Source: Halobacillus litoralis
GTDB taxonomy: Bacteria > Bacillota > Bacilli > Bacillales > Halobacillaceae
DNA length: 64,000 nt
Reading direction: 5' to 3'
Assembly: GCF_009856355.1 (NCBI RefSeq)
Contig: NZ_WMEW01000005.1
Location: 173,387 to 237,386 of the forward strand
Below are positions 49,767 to 59,174 of the stretch, one piece after another (positions within the stretch are counted from its first letter, which is position 1; each line of letters begins with the position of its first letter). Position numbers and translations under genes: made by a program. Below the pieces are notes generated by a model, which was not told the DNA's origin, searched no databases, and was given only the letters and a program-made list of their open reading frames with translations.

Positions 49767-50191
49767 CAGCTTGTCGTCTCCAAGGCTGACAAGTAAGCTT
49801 CATGCCATTCGGGAAAGCTTTTCCGTATAGAGACCGGACGGAAGCTGCCGCTTTTAACCACCACATGCTTCGTTACACCTGTAACAGCGATGGAACCGTC
49901 ATGATGGACGACTTCATAACCGTAGGATACGCGAAGGCCATCATAGGATTCCACCCATGTACGGACTTGGACATCATCCCCGTACCGTACCGGCTTTTTA
50001 AAACTCACCTGAGCATCAATCACCGGGGAAACGACGCCTTGTTTTTCAATTTCCGCATAACTGAATCCGAGTCCCTCAATGAAGGCGGTCCGTCCGATTT
50101 CGAACCAAATCAGATAATTGGCATGATAGACGACCCCCATCATATCGGTTTCCTGATACCTGACCTGGATGGGTGTTTCAACAATTTTCAT
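49766..50191 (-). CDS. yneP: Acyl-CoA thioesterase YneP (hot-dog fold)
   Basis: The 141-residue protein is a 4-hydroxybenzoyl-CoA thioesterase-type hot-dog enzyme. The signature is VRYQETDMMGVVYHANYLIW, with the catalytic Asp in ETDMMG. IDAQVSFKKPVRYGDDVQV is the second conserved strand pair. Members hydrolyse acyl-CoA thioesters, and the B. subtilis relative YneP lies in the same order beside yneQ. It sits 2 bases after the stop of the AAA+ gene, so the three genes are probably one operon. Substrate chain length is unknown. Confidence 0.9.
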   Translation of the reverse strand: MKIVETPIQVRYQETDMMGVVYHANYLIWFEIGRTAFIEGLGFSYAEIEKQGVVSPVIDAQVSFKKPVRYGDDVQVRTWVESYDGLRVSYGYEVVHHDGSIAVTGVTKHVVVKSGSFRPVSIRKSFPEWHEAYLSALETTS

Positions 50192-50193
50192 GA

Positions 50194-52449
50194 CTAAGAC
50201 TCCCTTCTCACTGCGCTCCAGGCTTTTTCCAAGTCTGGCAGTTCAAGCTCATTCATATCTTCAAGCTCGCCTTCCATCATCCGTATCGCCTGATATTGAA
50301 CAGCTTCATTGACAAGATTATTTACGAAACGCCCATTCCCGCGAATATGGTGGTCGGAATATTTCTCAAGCAGATAGGACTCGGCCCATTCATTGAAAAA
50401 GTATCCGTAGTTCCGCGCGTGATAATGGGTCATTTCCAACAGCTCCTGCTCGGTATAATCCGGGAACTGGAAGTATTTCTTAAAACGGGAGGAAAGCCCG
50501 GGATTACTCTCGACCAGCTGCTCCATCTCCTGCTTATACCCCGCTAAAATAACAACAAGGTTCTCATTGTGCTTCGTCATTTCATCGACAAGGGTTTCAA
50601 TCGCCTCTTTGCCAAAATCATCACGCCCGCCGTTATAGAGGGCATAGGCTTCATCAATGAAAAGAACGCCGCCAAGGGCTTCCCTGATTTTACGTTTTGT
50701 TTTGATGGCGGTCTGACCGACATAGCCGGCGACAAGATCCGAACGGGATGCGACAACCATATGGCCCCGTTTAAGAAGGCCGCACTCTTTTAAGACGTCA
50801 GCATAGATGGCAGCCACGGTTGTTTTTCCTGTTCCCGGATTTCCTGAGAAGACCGAATGAAGTTGGATGGGCACGACCGGGTGTCCTTTTTCCTTACGTT
50901 TCTGCTGAGCCTGCACGAATGACGACAGCTTTCGGACTTCGGTTTTCACACTCGTAAGACCGATCAATTCATCAAGCCGCTGCATAGGCGTGCGCTCCTC
51001 CAGCTTATCATCATCATCCCACGACAAGTCTTCTATCGTGATCCGCATATGGTCGAGCCAGTGCTGCTTATCACGCTCCGCCTCCTGTGCTCCCTTATGA
51101 AAAACAGTCTTTAATACAAGGTTCTTTACCGTTCTGGCATTACCGAACGAATCGTCGACCCGTTCTTTATCAATCAGGGAATCGAACTGTTTTCTGGCCT
51201 GTTCTGTAAAAAAGAAATCATTTTCCAGGGCTGTCTGTTCCGCTATATTCATGAGCTCATCCATTTGATAATCGGGAAGTTCAATATGATTTTGTTCAGG
51301 GAAACGACTTCTAAGCCCCGGATTGGACCATAAGAACTGGCGCATTTCTTCTGGATAACCAGCCATAATTACGGCAAACTTTCCTCCGTATTCCTTGCTT
51401 GTCATCGCCGAAACAAGCGTATCAATGACCGCTTGTCCATAATCATTGCCTGTCTGTCCTTCTCTGCGCAGGCTGTAGGCCTCGTCAATGAAAAGTACGC
51501 CTCCAATCGCCTGTTTCACGTAATTCATCGTATTTTCTTCACTCTGGCCGACATAGGAACCAACTAAATGGGAGCGGTTGACTTCCACCACTTCCTTCGT
51601 ATCGAGAATGCCGAGTTCGTGGTATATATTAGCAAGCAGACGGGCCATCGTTGTTTTCCCTGTCCCAGGGTTACCTGTAATGATCATATGTAACCCCGGC
51701 TCATCCACCATCGTAAAGCCAAAGTTCTTCCGTTCCTGTTGATATTGAAGAAAGCGGTAATAGCGGCGGATGTAATCTTTCACATCCTGAAGACCGACCA
51801 TCTGGTCCAGGGCTTCCAACGGATTCCGGGTGGCTGTTTCCGTAAGAAACTCCGGCAGCCGCCGGTGAATGTCATCCTGTTTATCAGACAACTGTCTCGT
51901 CCGCTCGTTCACTTCCTTCACCGGCACACGGATTCTCCGGTTTTCAATCGAGTGGATGGCTTCTTCAAGCATTTCCTTCAGCTCTTCCAGCTCATTGTAA
52001 ATATCCTGGTAGATCTTCAGGCGGCTGGAAACATCAAGAAGGGTCTTCTCTGCCAGCTCGTGGTTCCACTGACTGATGACTTCCTGGACATCCTCATATA
52101 TCGATTTCACTTTTTTAGCTTTTGCCGAATCATGATCCGTCTCATGAAGGATCCACTGTTCCAAAGGGGTTTCTTTTAGTATGGCGTAGGCTTTCATCAG
52201 CTGCTTTGATTCATACAGGTCTGTAACCAGTGAATGGGAACCCTCGAGCCTTCGGGCTTCATCAATGAATTGATCGGCCAGCGGGTCCTCCCCTGGGTGT
52301 CTTTTCATCCTGTGATAAGCGAGGGCTGTATAAAGGACAGCTTTCAACTCCTTGTCCTCTGTCCCTTCATTCACATATCGGAGCGCCTCCACCTCTGTAA
52401 TGGGAGGAGCCTGATCTATACTTTTCCATTGTCTCAACGTATTCAGCAT
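50194..52449 (-). CDS. Two-module AAA+ ATPase of the CbxX/SpoVK type
   Basis: The 751-residue protein has an N-terminal helical region of about 215 residues with coiled-coil character, then two AAA+ modules. Module 1 has Walker A GNPGTGKTTMARLL, pore-side HLVGSYVGQSEENT, and Walker B GGVLFIDEAYSL. Module 2 has GNPGTGKTTVAAIY, DLVAGYVGQTAIKT and GGVLFIDEAYAL. Arginine-finger blocks NPGLRSRFPEQ and NPGLSSRFKKY are in both, so both rings may be active. Related single-module proteins are SpoVK (spore maturation) and CbxX (Rubisco activase). It may remodel a protein complex; the client is unknown. It is absent from this place in B. subtilis. Confidence 0.87.
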   Translation of the reverse strand: MLNTLRQWKSIDQAPPITEVEALRYVNEGTEDKELKAVLYTALAYHRMKRHPGEDPLADQFIDEARRLEGSHSLVTDLYESKQLMKAYAILKETPLEQWILHETDHDSAKAKKVKSIYEDVQEVISQWNHELAEKTLLDVSSRLKIYQDIYNELEELKEMLEEAIHSIENRRIRVPVKEVNERTRQLSDKQDDIHRRLPEFLTETATRNPLEALDQMVGLQDVKDYIRRYYRFLQYQQERKNFGFTMVDEPGLHMIITGNPGTGKTTMARLLANIYHELGILDTKEVVEVNRSHLVGSYVGQSEENTMNYVKQAIGGVLFIDEAYSLRREGQTGNDYGQAVIDTLVSAMTSKEYGGKFAVIMAGYPEEMRQFLWSNPGLRSRFPEQNHIELPDYQMDELMNIAEQTALENDFFFTEQARKQFDSLIDKERVDDSFGNARTVKNLVLKTVFHKGAQEAERDKQHWLDHMRITIEDLSWDDDDKLEERTPMQRLDELIGLTSVKTEVRKLSSFVQAQQKRKEKGHPVVPIQLHSVFSGNPGTGKTTVAAIYADVLKECGLLKRGHMVVASRSDLVAGYVGQTAIKTKRKIREALGGVLFIDEAYALYNGGRDDFGKEAIETLVDEMTKHNENLVVILAGYKQEMEQLVESNPGLSSRFKKYFQFPDYTEQELLEMTHYHARNYGYFFNEWAESYLLEKYSDHHIRGNGRFVNNLVNEAVQYQAIRMMEGELEDMNELELPDLEKAWSAVRRES

Positions 52450-52530
52450 CTACATCACTTCCTTTTCTATCACCGGTTTACATTTTATCATAGTCACCGG
52501 AACATGTAGATGAAGATGCATACGATATGA

Positions 52531-52559
52531 AAAACCGCTTCTCCTTTTGGAGAAGCGGT
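52531..52559 (-). terminator. Terminator of tlp
   Basis: On the minus strand ACCGCTTCTCC pairs with GGAGAAGCGGT around AAAA, followed by TTTTTC, 8 bases after the tlp stop. Confidence 0.85.
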
Positions 52560-52566
52560 CGGCTCT

Positions 52567-52821
52567 TTAGTATTGTTGATGCCTGGAATGGGCGGACTCT
52601 TCTTTAATTTCCTGCCTCATGGCACGGAGAGACTCGTTTCTCCGTTTGTTTTTGTCTTCAATGTTACGCTGTTCCTCTTCGGTAGCATACGCAAGAGCGT
52701 CATGAGAAACTTCAATGTTCTCGATTGTGTTCTGCACTTTCTCCTGCAGCCGGTCTACATTATCAGCCCGGTTATCCGGGTTTGGTTTTTGATTAGCCAT
52801 ATGTTGTTGTTTATGAGACAT
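52567..52821 (-). CDS. tlp: Small acid-soluble spore protein Tlp
   Basis: The 84-residue hydrophilic protein matches Tlp, a minor small acid-soluble spore protein made in the forespore. NPDNRADNVDRLQEKVQNTI near the N-terminus is diagnostic, followed by IEDKNKRRNESLRAMRQEIK. Length and charge are as in B. subtilis. CAGGAGGG precedes the ATG. Its position between the yneP/yneQ block and yneN-citB is the same as in B. subtilis. It is direct evidence for an endospore former. Confidence 0.92.
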   Translation of the reverse strand: MSHKQQHMANQKPNPDNRADNVDRLQEKVQNTIENIEVSHDALAYATEEEQRNIEDKNKRRNESLRAMRQEIKEESAHSRHQQY

Positions 52822-52904
52822 ACGGAACCCTCCTGTCGTTCAATCGCCCCATCCTCATGGAGTCATCCTTTACTTTTCCCATAAAGGACTGAAATATGAC
52901 CATG

Positions 52905-52948
52905 GAAAAAAAGAAAAGCAGATTCCGCAATTTATGACGGAATCTGCT
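52905..52948 (-). terminator. Terminator of the fbpB-like gene
   Basis: On the minus strand AGCAGATTCCG pairs with CGGAATCTGCT around a 10-base loop that contains the stop codon region, followed by TTTCTTTTTTTCC. Confidence 0.8.
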
Positions 52949-53075
52949 TTAAACGATCCTTATGTCTTTTTTCTATACGATCATCAATCTGATCCATCAA
53001 CTGTTGATCAGATTCAATCGTCCTTATGTTTTCTTTTACACGCTCTTCAAAAGAAACTGGTTTATGTTTTCTCAT
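52932..53075 (-). CDS. fbpB: FbpB-like small basic protein
   Basis: The 47-residue protein starts MRKHKPVSFEERVKENIRTI and ends QQLMDQIDDRIEKRHKDRL plus a few residues. Both the basic MRK start and the IDDRIEKRH block are characteristic of the FbpB family, whose B. subtilis founder is a Fur-regulated helper of the small RNA FsrA in iron sparing. AAAGGAGAG lies before the ATG. No Fur box is visible upstream; it may be cotranscribed with the thioredoxin-like gene, whose stop is 51 bases away. Assignment to FbpB itself rather than a paralogue is uncertain. Confidence 0.72.
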   Translation of the reverse strand: MRKHKPVSFEERVKENIRTIESDQQLMDQIDDRIEKRHKDRLKQIPS

Positions 53076-53125
53076 GGAAATCTCTCCTTTACAGGTATGA
53101 TTTCCACTTTTGACAGAAAATATTC

Positions 53126-53716
53126 CTATTTTAACGCATTTTTCATTTTTTCCATATCCTCATATGTCATCGGGCCTACGATCCGGGGCTCCTGGATAAT
53201 CCCATCTGTACCGATGAAATAGGTGGTCGGAATGGAGATGATCTGATAATTCTGATTCAGGGATAATTCCTGATCCAGGAGAACAGGAAATGTATAGCCG
53301 CCGTCCTGTACGAAATCCTCCACCTTTTCCACACTTTTTTCCGAACCCGTTCCATTAACTGCAAGAATCACGACTTCATCCCCATGTGCTTCCTGAAAAC
53401 GCTGCATCTCAGGCATTTCCTCTCTGCATGGCGGGCACCACGTGGCCCAGTAGTTCAAAAACACCTTTTTCCCTTTAAAGTCAGAGAGGCTGACCGTTTC
53501 CCCGTCCAGGGTTTCCAACGTAAAATCAGGGGCGGCATCCCCCTGCTGAAGCCCTTCGGGAGCATTGGGAGCGGTCATTCCTGCTCCATCCTGACTTCCG
53601 CTGCTTTCCGGCGTCTCTATGGCCTCATGCTGTTCACCGTCTGTTTCCTTCATGACAGAAAAAATACCGAATATGAGAAGTCCGGCTAAAAAAAGGCCTG
53701 CTAGCCATTTCTGCAT
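53126..53716 (-). CDS. yneN: Membrane-anchored thiol-disulfide oxidoreductase (YneN/ResA-like)
   Basis: The 196-residue protein has an N-terminal signal anchor (MQKWLAGLFLAGLLIFGIFS), a Ser/Glu-rich spacer, then a TlpA/ResA-type thioredoxin domain. Landmarks are GDAAPDFTLETLDGETVSL, the active site WATWCPPCREEMPEM, and the cis-proline loop ISIPTTYFI. It faces the outside and should reduce disulfides, for example in apocytochrome c or spore proteins. It lies next to citB as in B. subtilis and near ccdA-ccdC, which can supply reducing power. No promoter core was assigned. Confidence 0.88.
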   Translation of the reverse strand: MQKWLAGLFLAGLLIFGIFSVMKETDGEQHEAIETPESSGSQDGAGMTAPNAPEGLQQGDAAPDFTLETLDGETVSLSDFKGKKVFLNYWATWCPPCREEMPEMQRFQEAHGDEVVILAVNGTGSEKSVEKVEDFVQDGGYTFPVLLDQELSLNQNYQIISIPTTYFIGTDGIIQEPRIVGPMTYEDMEKMKNALK

Positions 53717-53801
53717 ACATTTCCCCCGCTTTTGGCTGTCCTTATTCTATATATAACAATATATAAAAAGATTATGTCCGTAAAGGTGTACGCAAAGAAA
53801 A

Positions 53802-53826
53802 AAGACCGCTCCCTAAGAGCGGTCTT
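53802..53826 (-). terminator. Terminator of citB
   Basis: On the minus strand AAGACCGCTC pairs with GAGCGGTCTT around a 5-base loop, followed by TTTTTTCTTT, 11 bases after the citB stop. Confidence 0.9.
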
Positions 53827-53836
53827 CTCCTCCGAT

Positions 53837-56542
53837 TTATTGAAGCTTATTACGCAGTACCATCTGCAGGATTCCACCATGACGGTAGTAATCCACTTCC
53901 ACTTCACTGTCAAAACGGGCAATGACATCAAATTCTTTCTTGCTGCCTTCCTCATCCACAGCGGTTACCTTCACAAGGTCACGCGGCTTCACGTCTTCAC
54001 CGACTTCAACGTCGAACGTTTCCCTGCCTGTCAGACCAAGGGATTCAATGGAATCTTCCGGCTTAAACTGCAGTGGAAGAACACCCATCATAACAAGGTT
54101 GGAACGGTGGATACGCTCAAAGCTCTCAGCGATGACCGTCTTAATACCAAGGAGATCGGTACCTTTGGCCGCCCAGTCACGGGAGCTTCCCATACCGTAA
54201 TCGTTACCGGCAATGACCATCAACGGCGTTTGATCTTCCTGATACTTCATAGCCGCTGTATAAATCGGCATGACTTCTTCAGTCGGCCAGTATGTCGTAA
54301 ATCCACCTTCTGTACCAGGTGCAAGTTCGTTGCGGATCCGGATATTGGCGAACGTACCACGCATCATCACTTCATGATTACCACGGCGGGAACCATAGGA
54401 GTTAAAGTGACGCGGGCTTACGCCTTTGTCCTGCAGGTACTCTCCTGCCGGCATATCCTTAGGAATCGCCCCTGCCGGTGAAATGTGGTCCGTTGTTACG
54501 GAATCCCCAAACTTACCAACAACGCGCATGCCATGAATCGGTTTAACCGTTTCAGGGTCCTTGGAAAGCCCTTCAAAGAACGGCGGGTTTTGGATATATG
54601 TGGAATCATCGTTCCAATCATACAATGGTTCATCCGTCGTCTCGATCTCATTCCATTTTTCATTGGAATTGAAGACACTTTCATATTCTTTACGGAAAAT
54701 CTCAGGTGTGACCACACGTGCGATTTCCGCTTTAATTTCTTCCTGGGAAGGCCAGACATCATTGAAGTAGACATCTTTTCCATCCGCTGTTTTTCCAATC
54801 GGCTCATTTTTCAGGTCGATATCAACCGTACCGGCCAGGGCATAAGCAACCACAAGTGGTGGAGAGGCCAGATAATTGGCTTTTACCAGCGGGTGGATAC
54901 GCCCTTCAAAGTTACGGTTACCGGAAAGGACAGAAGACACAGTAAGATCACTGTCAGCAATCGCTTTTTCTATTTCAGGTAAAAGCGGCCCGGAGTTACC
55001 AATACATGTCGTACAGCCGTAACCGACAAGATTAAAGCCGAGCTGGTTCAAGTAATCCATTAATCCTGAATCTTCAAGGTAACGGGTTACAACCTTGGAC
55101 CCCGGTGCAAGGGAAGTCTTCACATAATCAGGAACCTGCAGTCCAGCTTCCACAGCTTTTTTCGCCACCAGTCCGGCTCCGAGCATAACATGCGGGTTGG
55201 ACGTGTTTGTACACGACGTAATCGCTGCGATAGCAAGGGCACCTGTTTTCATGACGGATTTGTCGCCGTTTTCAAACTGAACTTCCGCCTCTTTATCAAA
55301 TTCAGACTTATCAAGTCCGAAACCGTGGTTGCCGGCAGGACCGGTGATCGCTTTTTCAAAGGAATCCTTCATCTGGGACAATGGAATCAAATCCTGCGGA
55401 CGCTTAGGACCGGACAAGTTCGGCTCAAGCTCCCCGAGATCGATTTCAACCAGTGACGTAAATTCAGGATCTTCGAATGATGGATCATACCAGAGGTTGT
55501 TCCGCTTGGAGTATTCTTCTACAAGCTTGATCTGATCTTCCGTTCTTCCTGTCAGACGGAGATATTCCAGTGATTCTCCATCAACCGGGAAGAATCCGCA
55601 TGTAGCTCCATATTCGGGCGCCATGTTGGAAATCGTGGCACGATCAGCCAGCGGCATCTCCTGAAGGCCGGGTCCAAAGAACTCGACAAATTTTCCGACA
55701 ACATTCTGCTCACGAAGCTTCTGCGTGACTTTTAACGCAAGGTCTGTCGCTGTTGTACCCTGCGGGAAGCTGCCATTCAGTTTCACACCGATGACTTCCG
55801 GAGCAGGGAAATAGGATGGCTGGCCGAGCATACCCGCTTCAGCTTCAATACCACCAACACCCCAGCCGAGAACACCAAGACCATTGATCATCGTCGTATG
55901 GGAGTCTGTACCTACGAGTGTATCCGGATAGGCATCATACGTCCCGTCTTCCGCTTCCAGCGAGTGAACGACATTTGCGATATACTCAAGGTTTACCTGG
56001 TGGACAATACCTGTTGCCGGTGGTACAGCACGGTAGTTGTCAAACGCTTTTTGAGCCCAGTGAAGGAATTCATAACGCTCTTTATTTCGTTCAAATTCAA
56101 GTTCCATGTTCACATTCAATGCATCAGGTGTTCCGTATTTATCCACCTGTACCGAGTGATCGATAACAAGGTCAACCGGTACTTCCGGGTTGATTTTGTC
56201 TGGACTGCCGCCCATATCGACCATGGCTTTTCTTAAGGACGCAAGATCAACAACCGCCGGTACGCCGGTGAAGTCCTGCAGAATAACGCGGGAAGGTTTA
56301 AATGGAACGTCCTCCCCTTTTGATTTTTCAGTTCCCCAGTTTGCTAGACTCTCCACGTGTTCATCTTTAATGACACGTCCGTCGTGCTGACGAAGCAGAG
56401 ACTCCAGTAGGATACGGATGGAGAAAGGCAGACGGGAGATCTTGCCGTGTCCCGCATCTTCTAAGGCTTTCAGGTCGTAATAGTTATAGGTTTGGCCGTT
56501 TAGGTCAAATTGTTTGCGAGCATGAAAAGCATTGCTAGCCAT
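53837..56542 (-). CDS. citB: Aconitate hydratase A
   Basis: The 901-residue enzyme interconverts citrate and isocitrate in the TCA cycle and, in B. subtilis, also binds RNA when iron is low. The 4Fe-4S cysteines are in [11 protein letters not shown] and [14 protein letters not shown]. Other landmarks are [19 protein letters not shown] and, in the swivel domain, [16 protein letters not shown]. The length is that of the AcnA/IRP1 class. AAGGAAA precedes the ATG at normal spacing. A cre-like site lies about 125 bases upstream, consistent with carbon control. Confidence 0.96.
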   Translation of the reverse strand: MASNAFHARKQFDLNGQTYNYYDLKALEDAGHGKISRLPFSIRILLESLLRQHDGRVIKDEHVESLANWGTEKSKGEDVPFKPSRVILQDFTGVPAVVDLASLRKAMVDMGGSPDKINPEVPVDLVIDHSVQVDKYGTPDALNVNMELEFERNKERYEFLHWAQKAFDNYRAVPPATGIVHQVNLEYIANVVHSLEAEDGTYDAYPDTLVGTDSHTTMINGLGVLGWGVGGIEAEAGMLGQPSYFPAPEVIGVKLNGSFPQGTTATDLALKVTQKLREQNVVGKFVEFFGPGLQEMPLADRATISNMAPEYGATCGFFPVDGESLEYLRLTGRTEDQIKLVEEYSKRNNLWYDPSFEDPEFTSLVEIDLGELEPNLSGPKRPQDLIPLSQMKDSFEKAITGPAGNHGFGLDKSEFDKEAEVQFENGDKSVMKTGALAIAAITSCTNTSNPHVMLGAGLVAKKAVEAGLQVPDYVKTSLAPGSKVVTRYLEDSGLMDYLNQLGFNLVGYGCTTCIGNSGPLLPEIEKAIADSDLTVSSVLSGNRNFEGRIHPLVKANYLASPPLVVAYALAGTVDIDLKNEPIGKTADGKDVYFNDVWPSQEEIKAEIARVVTPEIFRKEYESVFNSNEKWNEIETTDEPLYDWNDDSTYIQNPPFFEGLSKDPETVKPIHGMRVVGKFGDSVTTDHISPAGAIPKDMPAGEYLQDKGVSPRHFNSYGSRRGNHEVMMRGTFANIRIRNELAPGTEGGFTTYWPTEEVMPIYTAAMKYQEDQTPLMVIAGNDYGMGSSRDWAAKGTDLLGIKTVIAESFERIHRSNLVMMGVLPLQFKPEDSIESLGLTGRETFDVEVGEDVKPRDLVKVTAVDEEGSKKEFDVIARFDSEVEVDYYRHGGILQMVLRNKLQ

Positions 56543-56666
56543 TTTCCTTTTACCCCCTCATAAATATTCAAACAATGGCCTTTTTACAGGCGTCATCGTT
56601 CCCCAAATTTGTACATTTGAACCCTTATGTATTTTCAAGGTATCAAATCCGCACTATTTATTGTAA

Positions 56667-56681
56667 ATGAAAACGATTTAT
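56667..56681 (-). promoter_or_regulatory. cre-like site upstream of citB
   Basis: ATGAAAACGATTTAT matches the cre consensus with one mismatch, the same one as upstream of the acyl-CoA synthetase. It lies in the 279-base divergent gap between citB and yneK; the rest of the gap holds the yneK promoter and AT-rich DNA with no gene. Confidence 0.5.
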
Positions 56682-56754
56682 AAGTAAAATGAATGACAAC
56701 AAATTTTTCTGAATTGGGAGTATTTTAAACAAAAAACAACATTCTCATCACTAC

Positions 56755-56783
56755 TTGAGTTTGTATACACTTCGAATTATAAT
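56755..56783 (+). promoter_or_regulatory. SigA promoter of yneK
   Basis: TTGAGT (56755-56760) and TATAAT (56778-56783) are spaced by 17 bases, 38 bases before the yneK start. Confidence 0.75.
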
Positions 56784-56821
56784 AAAATTAACAAAGATTT
56801 GAATATGAAACGGGTGATCGT

Positions 56822-57250
56822 ATGTCAGGTGGTTTTGCACTCTTTATTGTCGGCTGGATTATCATCATGGTCAGCCTGATGGCCATCGGCGGTTTTTTTA
56901 TGTTTCGGAAATTTCTTAAACGGATTCCAAAAGAGGATGGAAAATCGACCATAGACTGGGAAGAATACTATGTGGACCAGACCCGGCATATGTGGTCGAA
57001 GGATCAGAAGGAGCTGCTGGAGGAACTGATTTCTCCTGTTCCTGAGCTTTTCAGGGATGTGGCCCGCCAGAAGATTGCCGGACGTATTGGCGAACTGGCT
57101 CTGAGCAGCCGAAAGAAAAGAATTACGCAGGACATTCTCATCGAAGGGTATATCCTCGCCACCCCTAAACGGGACCATAAGTTTCTGGTCAAGAAGCTGA
57201 ACGAGAAAGAAATCGATATGACCCCTTACCAGACACTTCTGGAAAATTAA
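56822..57250 (+). CDS. yneK: YneK-like membrane protein (DUF2621)
   Basis: The 142-residue protein has one N-terminal membrane helix (ALFIVGWIIIMVSLMAIGGF) and a basic cytosolic domain. The DUF2621 blocks are DWEEYYVDQTRHMWSKDQKE, LISPVPELFRDVARQKIAG and ILATPKRDHKFLVKKL. Position beside ccdC and citB matches B. subtilis yneK. AACGGGTGATC is a weak ribosome-binding region. It has its own promoter and a bidirectional terminator. Function is unknown. Confidence 0.85.
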   Translation: MSGGFALFIVGWIIIMVSLMAIGGFFMFRKFLKRIPKEDGKSTIDWEEYYVDQTRHMWSKDQKELLEELISPVPELFRDVARQKIAGRIGELALSSRKKRITQDILIEGYILATPKRDHKFLVKKLNEKEIDMTPYQTLLEN

Positions 57251-57252
57251 AA

Positions 57253-57283
57253 AAAGGACCCCGCTGTTCAGGCGGGGTCCTTT
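57253..57283. terminator. Bidirectional terminator between yneK and ccdC
   Basis: A perfect 12-bp stem AAAGGACCCCGC / GCGGGGTCCTTT with a 7-base loop lies just after the yneK stop and overlaps the last codons of ccdC. Confidence 0.88.
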
Positions 57284-57750
57284 CCTGTATGCATCTTTTT
57301 TTCCAGGTTTAAGTACTGTTTCAGCATAGCCAGACGCCACGTAATGATCATACCAAAGGCGAGCAGGAAGAACATGCCGCTTGTTTCTCCCAGGGACACA
57401 TGCTGGCCGACGATCAATTTGAAAATGATCCTTACAGCAAGCAGGCCGAACAAAATCATAATGAATGACTTTGAAGGTTTTAAGTAAATATCGCCATCCC
57501 GCACTTCAAATTTCGAAGTACGGATAAGAAAGATTGAAAAAAGAGCTCCGATGGATACAGCTTCAAGAACCTGGGTCCACTCGACACGGAAAATCGGAAA
57601 AACAAACATGAATGCGCCGGTACTCATAAAGAATGGCGGAAGAATAATTTTCTTCACACTGGCCGGCTTTCTGGCGGCCCTCAGACGCACAAAGATCATC
57701 GCTGTGGCCATGAAAGCCGCGGCCACTGTACTTGCAATCAACCAAAACAT
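57268..57750 (-). CDS. ccdC: Cytochrome c biogenesis protein CcdC
   Basis: The 160-residue integral membrane protein matches CcdC (YneJ, DUF1453). Family blocks are MIFVRLRAARKPASVKKIIL, MSTGAFMFVFPIFR, and FLIRTSKFEVRDGDIYLK. Four to five hydrophobic helices are visible. It is the third gene of the ccdA region, but its precise role in c-type cytochrome or thiol transfer is not established. ATG 57750 is chosen because the length and start then equal B. subtilis CcdC; a 24-base-longer frame begins at 57774. It ends in the shared terminator. Confidence 0.88.
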   Translation of the reverse strand: MFWLIASTVAAAFMATAMIFVRLRAARKPASVKKIILPPFFMSTGAFMFVFPIFRVEWTQVLEAVSIGALFSIFLIRTSKFEVRDGDIYLKPSKSFIMILFGLLAVRIIFKLIVGQHVSLGETSGMFFLLAFGMIITWRLAMLKQYLNLEKKMHTGKDPA

Positions 57751-57849
57751 AAAAATCCACTCTTTCTGTTCCATCCGGTCCGGATCAAGGATTGATGATC
57801 ATCAGGATAACTTCGCCTAAAGCGGAAGTTCCGGAGGTTCGGCAGTTTC

Positions 57850-58293
57850 TTACACGCCTTCCTCTTCCCCCCGGTCATTTGCAATGGTGAGAATAATGGT
57901 CATCGTAACACCTACAACAGCCAGATAAACCCCAAGATCAAACAGCAGCGCTGTAGCAAGTTCGGTTTTTCCAAGGATCGGAAGCTGGAAATAGGCAAAC
58001 GTCTGGGTTAAAAACGGCTGGTCAAATAAAAGACCCCCCACACCCGTTAAAGCAGCTATCAGCAGTCCAACCGGAATCACATGCCTGAAATTGATAGGAA
58101 GAATCTTCTCCATGGATTTGATTCCGTAGGCCATGTACATAAGCACGATAGCCGCTGATGTCATAAGTCCTCCAATAAATCCTCCTCCCGGCGCATTGTG
58201 GCCGGCAAAAAACAAGTAGGCCGAAAATCCAAGCAGGATAAAGGCAATCAATGTTGTAGTGGTTCGTAAAATGATGTCATTGGTCCGGGTCAT
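57850..58293 (-). CDS. mrpB: Orphan MrpB/MnhB-type Na+/H+ antiporter subunit
   Basis: The 147-residue protein is a full-length MnhB-domain membrane protein: four helices with FAGHNAPGGGFIGGLMTSAA, the signature of the family, and ELATALLFDLGVYLAVVGV near the end. In normal Mrp antiporters MrpB works with six other subunits; none is nearby. It lies between ccdA and ccdC, 70 and about 100 bases from each, on the same strand, where B. subtilis has the CheY-like gene yneI. AAAGGAG precedes the ATG. A role with a distant Mrp complex or an independent role is possible; salt adaptation makes the first attractive. Confidence 0.85.
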   Translation of the reverse strand: MTRTNDIILRTTTTLIAFILLGFSAYLFFAGHNAPGGGFIGGLMTSAAIVLMYMAYGIKSMEKILPINFRHVIPVGLLIAALTGVGGLLFDQPFLTQTFAYFQLPILGKTELATALLFDLGVYLAVVGVTMTIILTIANDRGEEEGV

Positions 58294-58362
58294 ACGATTT
58301 CTCCTTTAGTGATATGTTTTTCTACTTTCATGATAATACAAAAAACGGGTAAAATCCACGCA

Positions 58363-59064
58363 TTAAAACCCTTGAAAATCGAACAAGCCGGCTAAATAGG
58401 ACGTCAGCATGTACATCCAGTTGAAATACAGGGCGATTCCAACAGCAATCATAATAAACCCGCCTGCCTTTACGATCCCCGCACTGTGGCGTCTGATCCA
58501 TCCCAAACGTCCGATAAAAAAGGAAAGCGCAAAAAAAGGGATCGAAAAGCCCAGGGAATAGGCAATCATCATGACGAGGAACAGATCAGGCGAATCGGCT
58601 GCAAGGGAAAGGACAGCGGCAAGGATCGGTCCAGTGCAGGGAGTCCACCCCAGGGAGAATGTCAGACCGATCAGAAACGTTCCCAAATACCCGGAAGGCC
58701 TGTTTTTAAAAGTGATTTTCCGATCTTTCATTAAGAAGTCGAAGTTGAACACACCAATAATGACAAACCCGAAGAAAATAATGAGAATGGCTCCCAGTCT
58801 TCGGATAATCGTTTCATTCTGGATAAGAAACTGGGAAAAGAATGAGCCGGAAAACCCTAAGATTAGGAAGATTGTTGTGAAGCCCAGCAAAAAAAGCAGC
58901 GTATGTATAAAACTGGTCCGCTTCAGCATACCATTGTCCTCTTTTAACTCCTGCACACTCATACCTGTTATGTACGAAAGAAAGGCTGGATATAAAGGAA
59001 AGACACATGGAGAAATAAACGACAAAAAGCCTGCTCCAAAGGCAAGGAATAGATTAACATCCAT
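58363..59064 (-). CDS. ccdA: Cytochrome c biogenesis protein CcdA
   Basis: The 233-residue DsbD-type membrane protein moves electrons from cytosolic thioredoxin to outer thiol proteins such as ResA. The two redox cysteines are in FISPCVFPLYP and GWTPCTGPIL, and about six helices are visible. The short intracellular loop is basic (MKDRKITFKNRP). ATG 59064 is chosen because AAAGGGGAGG precedes it and the length matches B. subtilis CcdA; longer frames upstream lack a site. It supplies YneN-like thioredoxins in the same region. Confidence 0.93.
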   Translation of the reverse strand: MDVNLFLAFGAGFLSFISPCVFPLYPAFLSYITGMSVQELKEDNGMLKRTSFIHTLLFLLGFTTIFLILGFSGSFFSQFLIQNETIIRRLGAILIIFFGFVIIGVFNFDFLMKDRKITFKNRPSGYLGTFLIGLTFSLGWTPCTGPILAAVLSLAADSPDLFLVMMIAYSLGFSIPFFALSFFIGRLGWIRRHSAGIVKAGGFIMIAVGIALYFNWMYMLTSYLAGLFDFQGF

Positions 59065-59174
59065 AATTTGACCTCCCCTTTCTTTTTCGTAGTAGGATCC
59101 GCTGTCTATTTTAGCAGATGAAACCCCTGAAAGGTCCGGGTGATGTGAACATCTGTTGAACGCCTTCATAGAGA

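Noticed and set aside
53732..54481. 249-codon plus-strand frame over the end of citB
   Set aside because: It is antisense to the aconitase swivel domain and begins in the citB terminator region.
57850..58293. mrpB as a remnant of a degraded mrp operon
   Set aside because: Both neighbours are intact ccd genes, and no fragments of mrpA, C, D, E, F or G were seen in the gaps.
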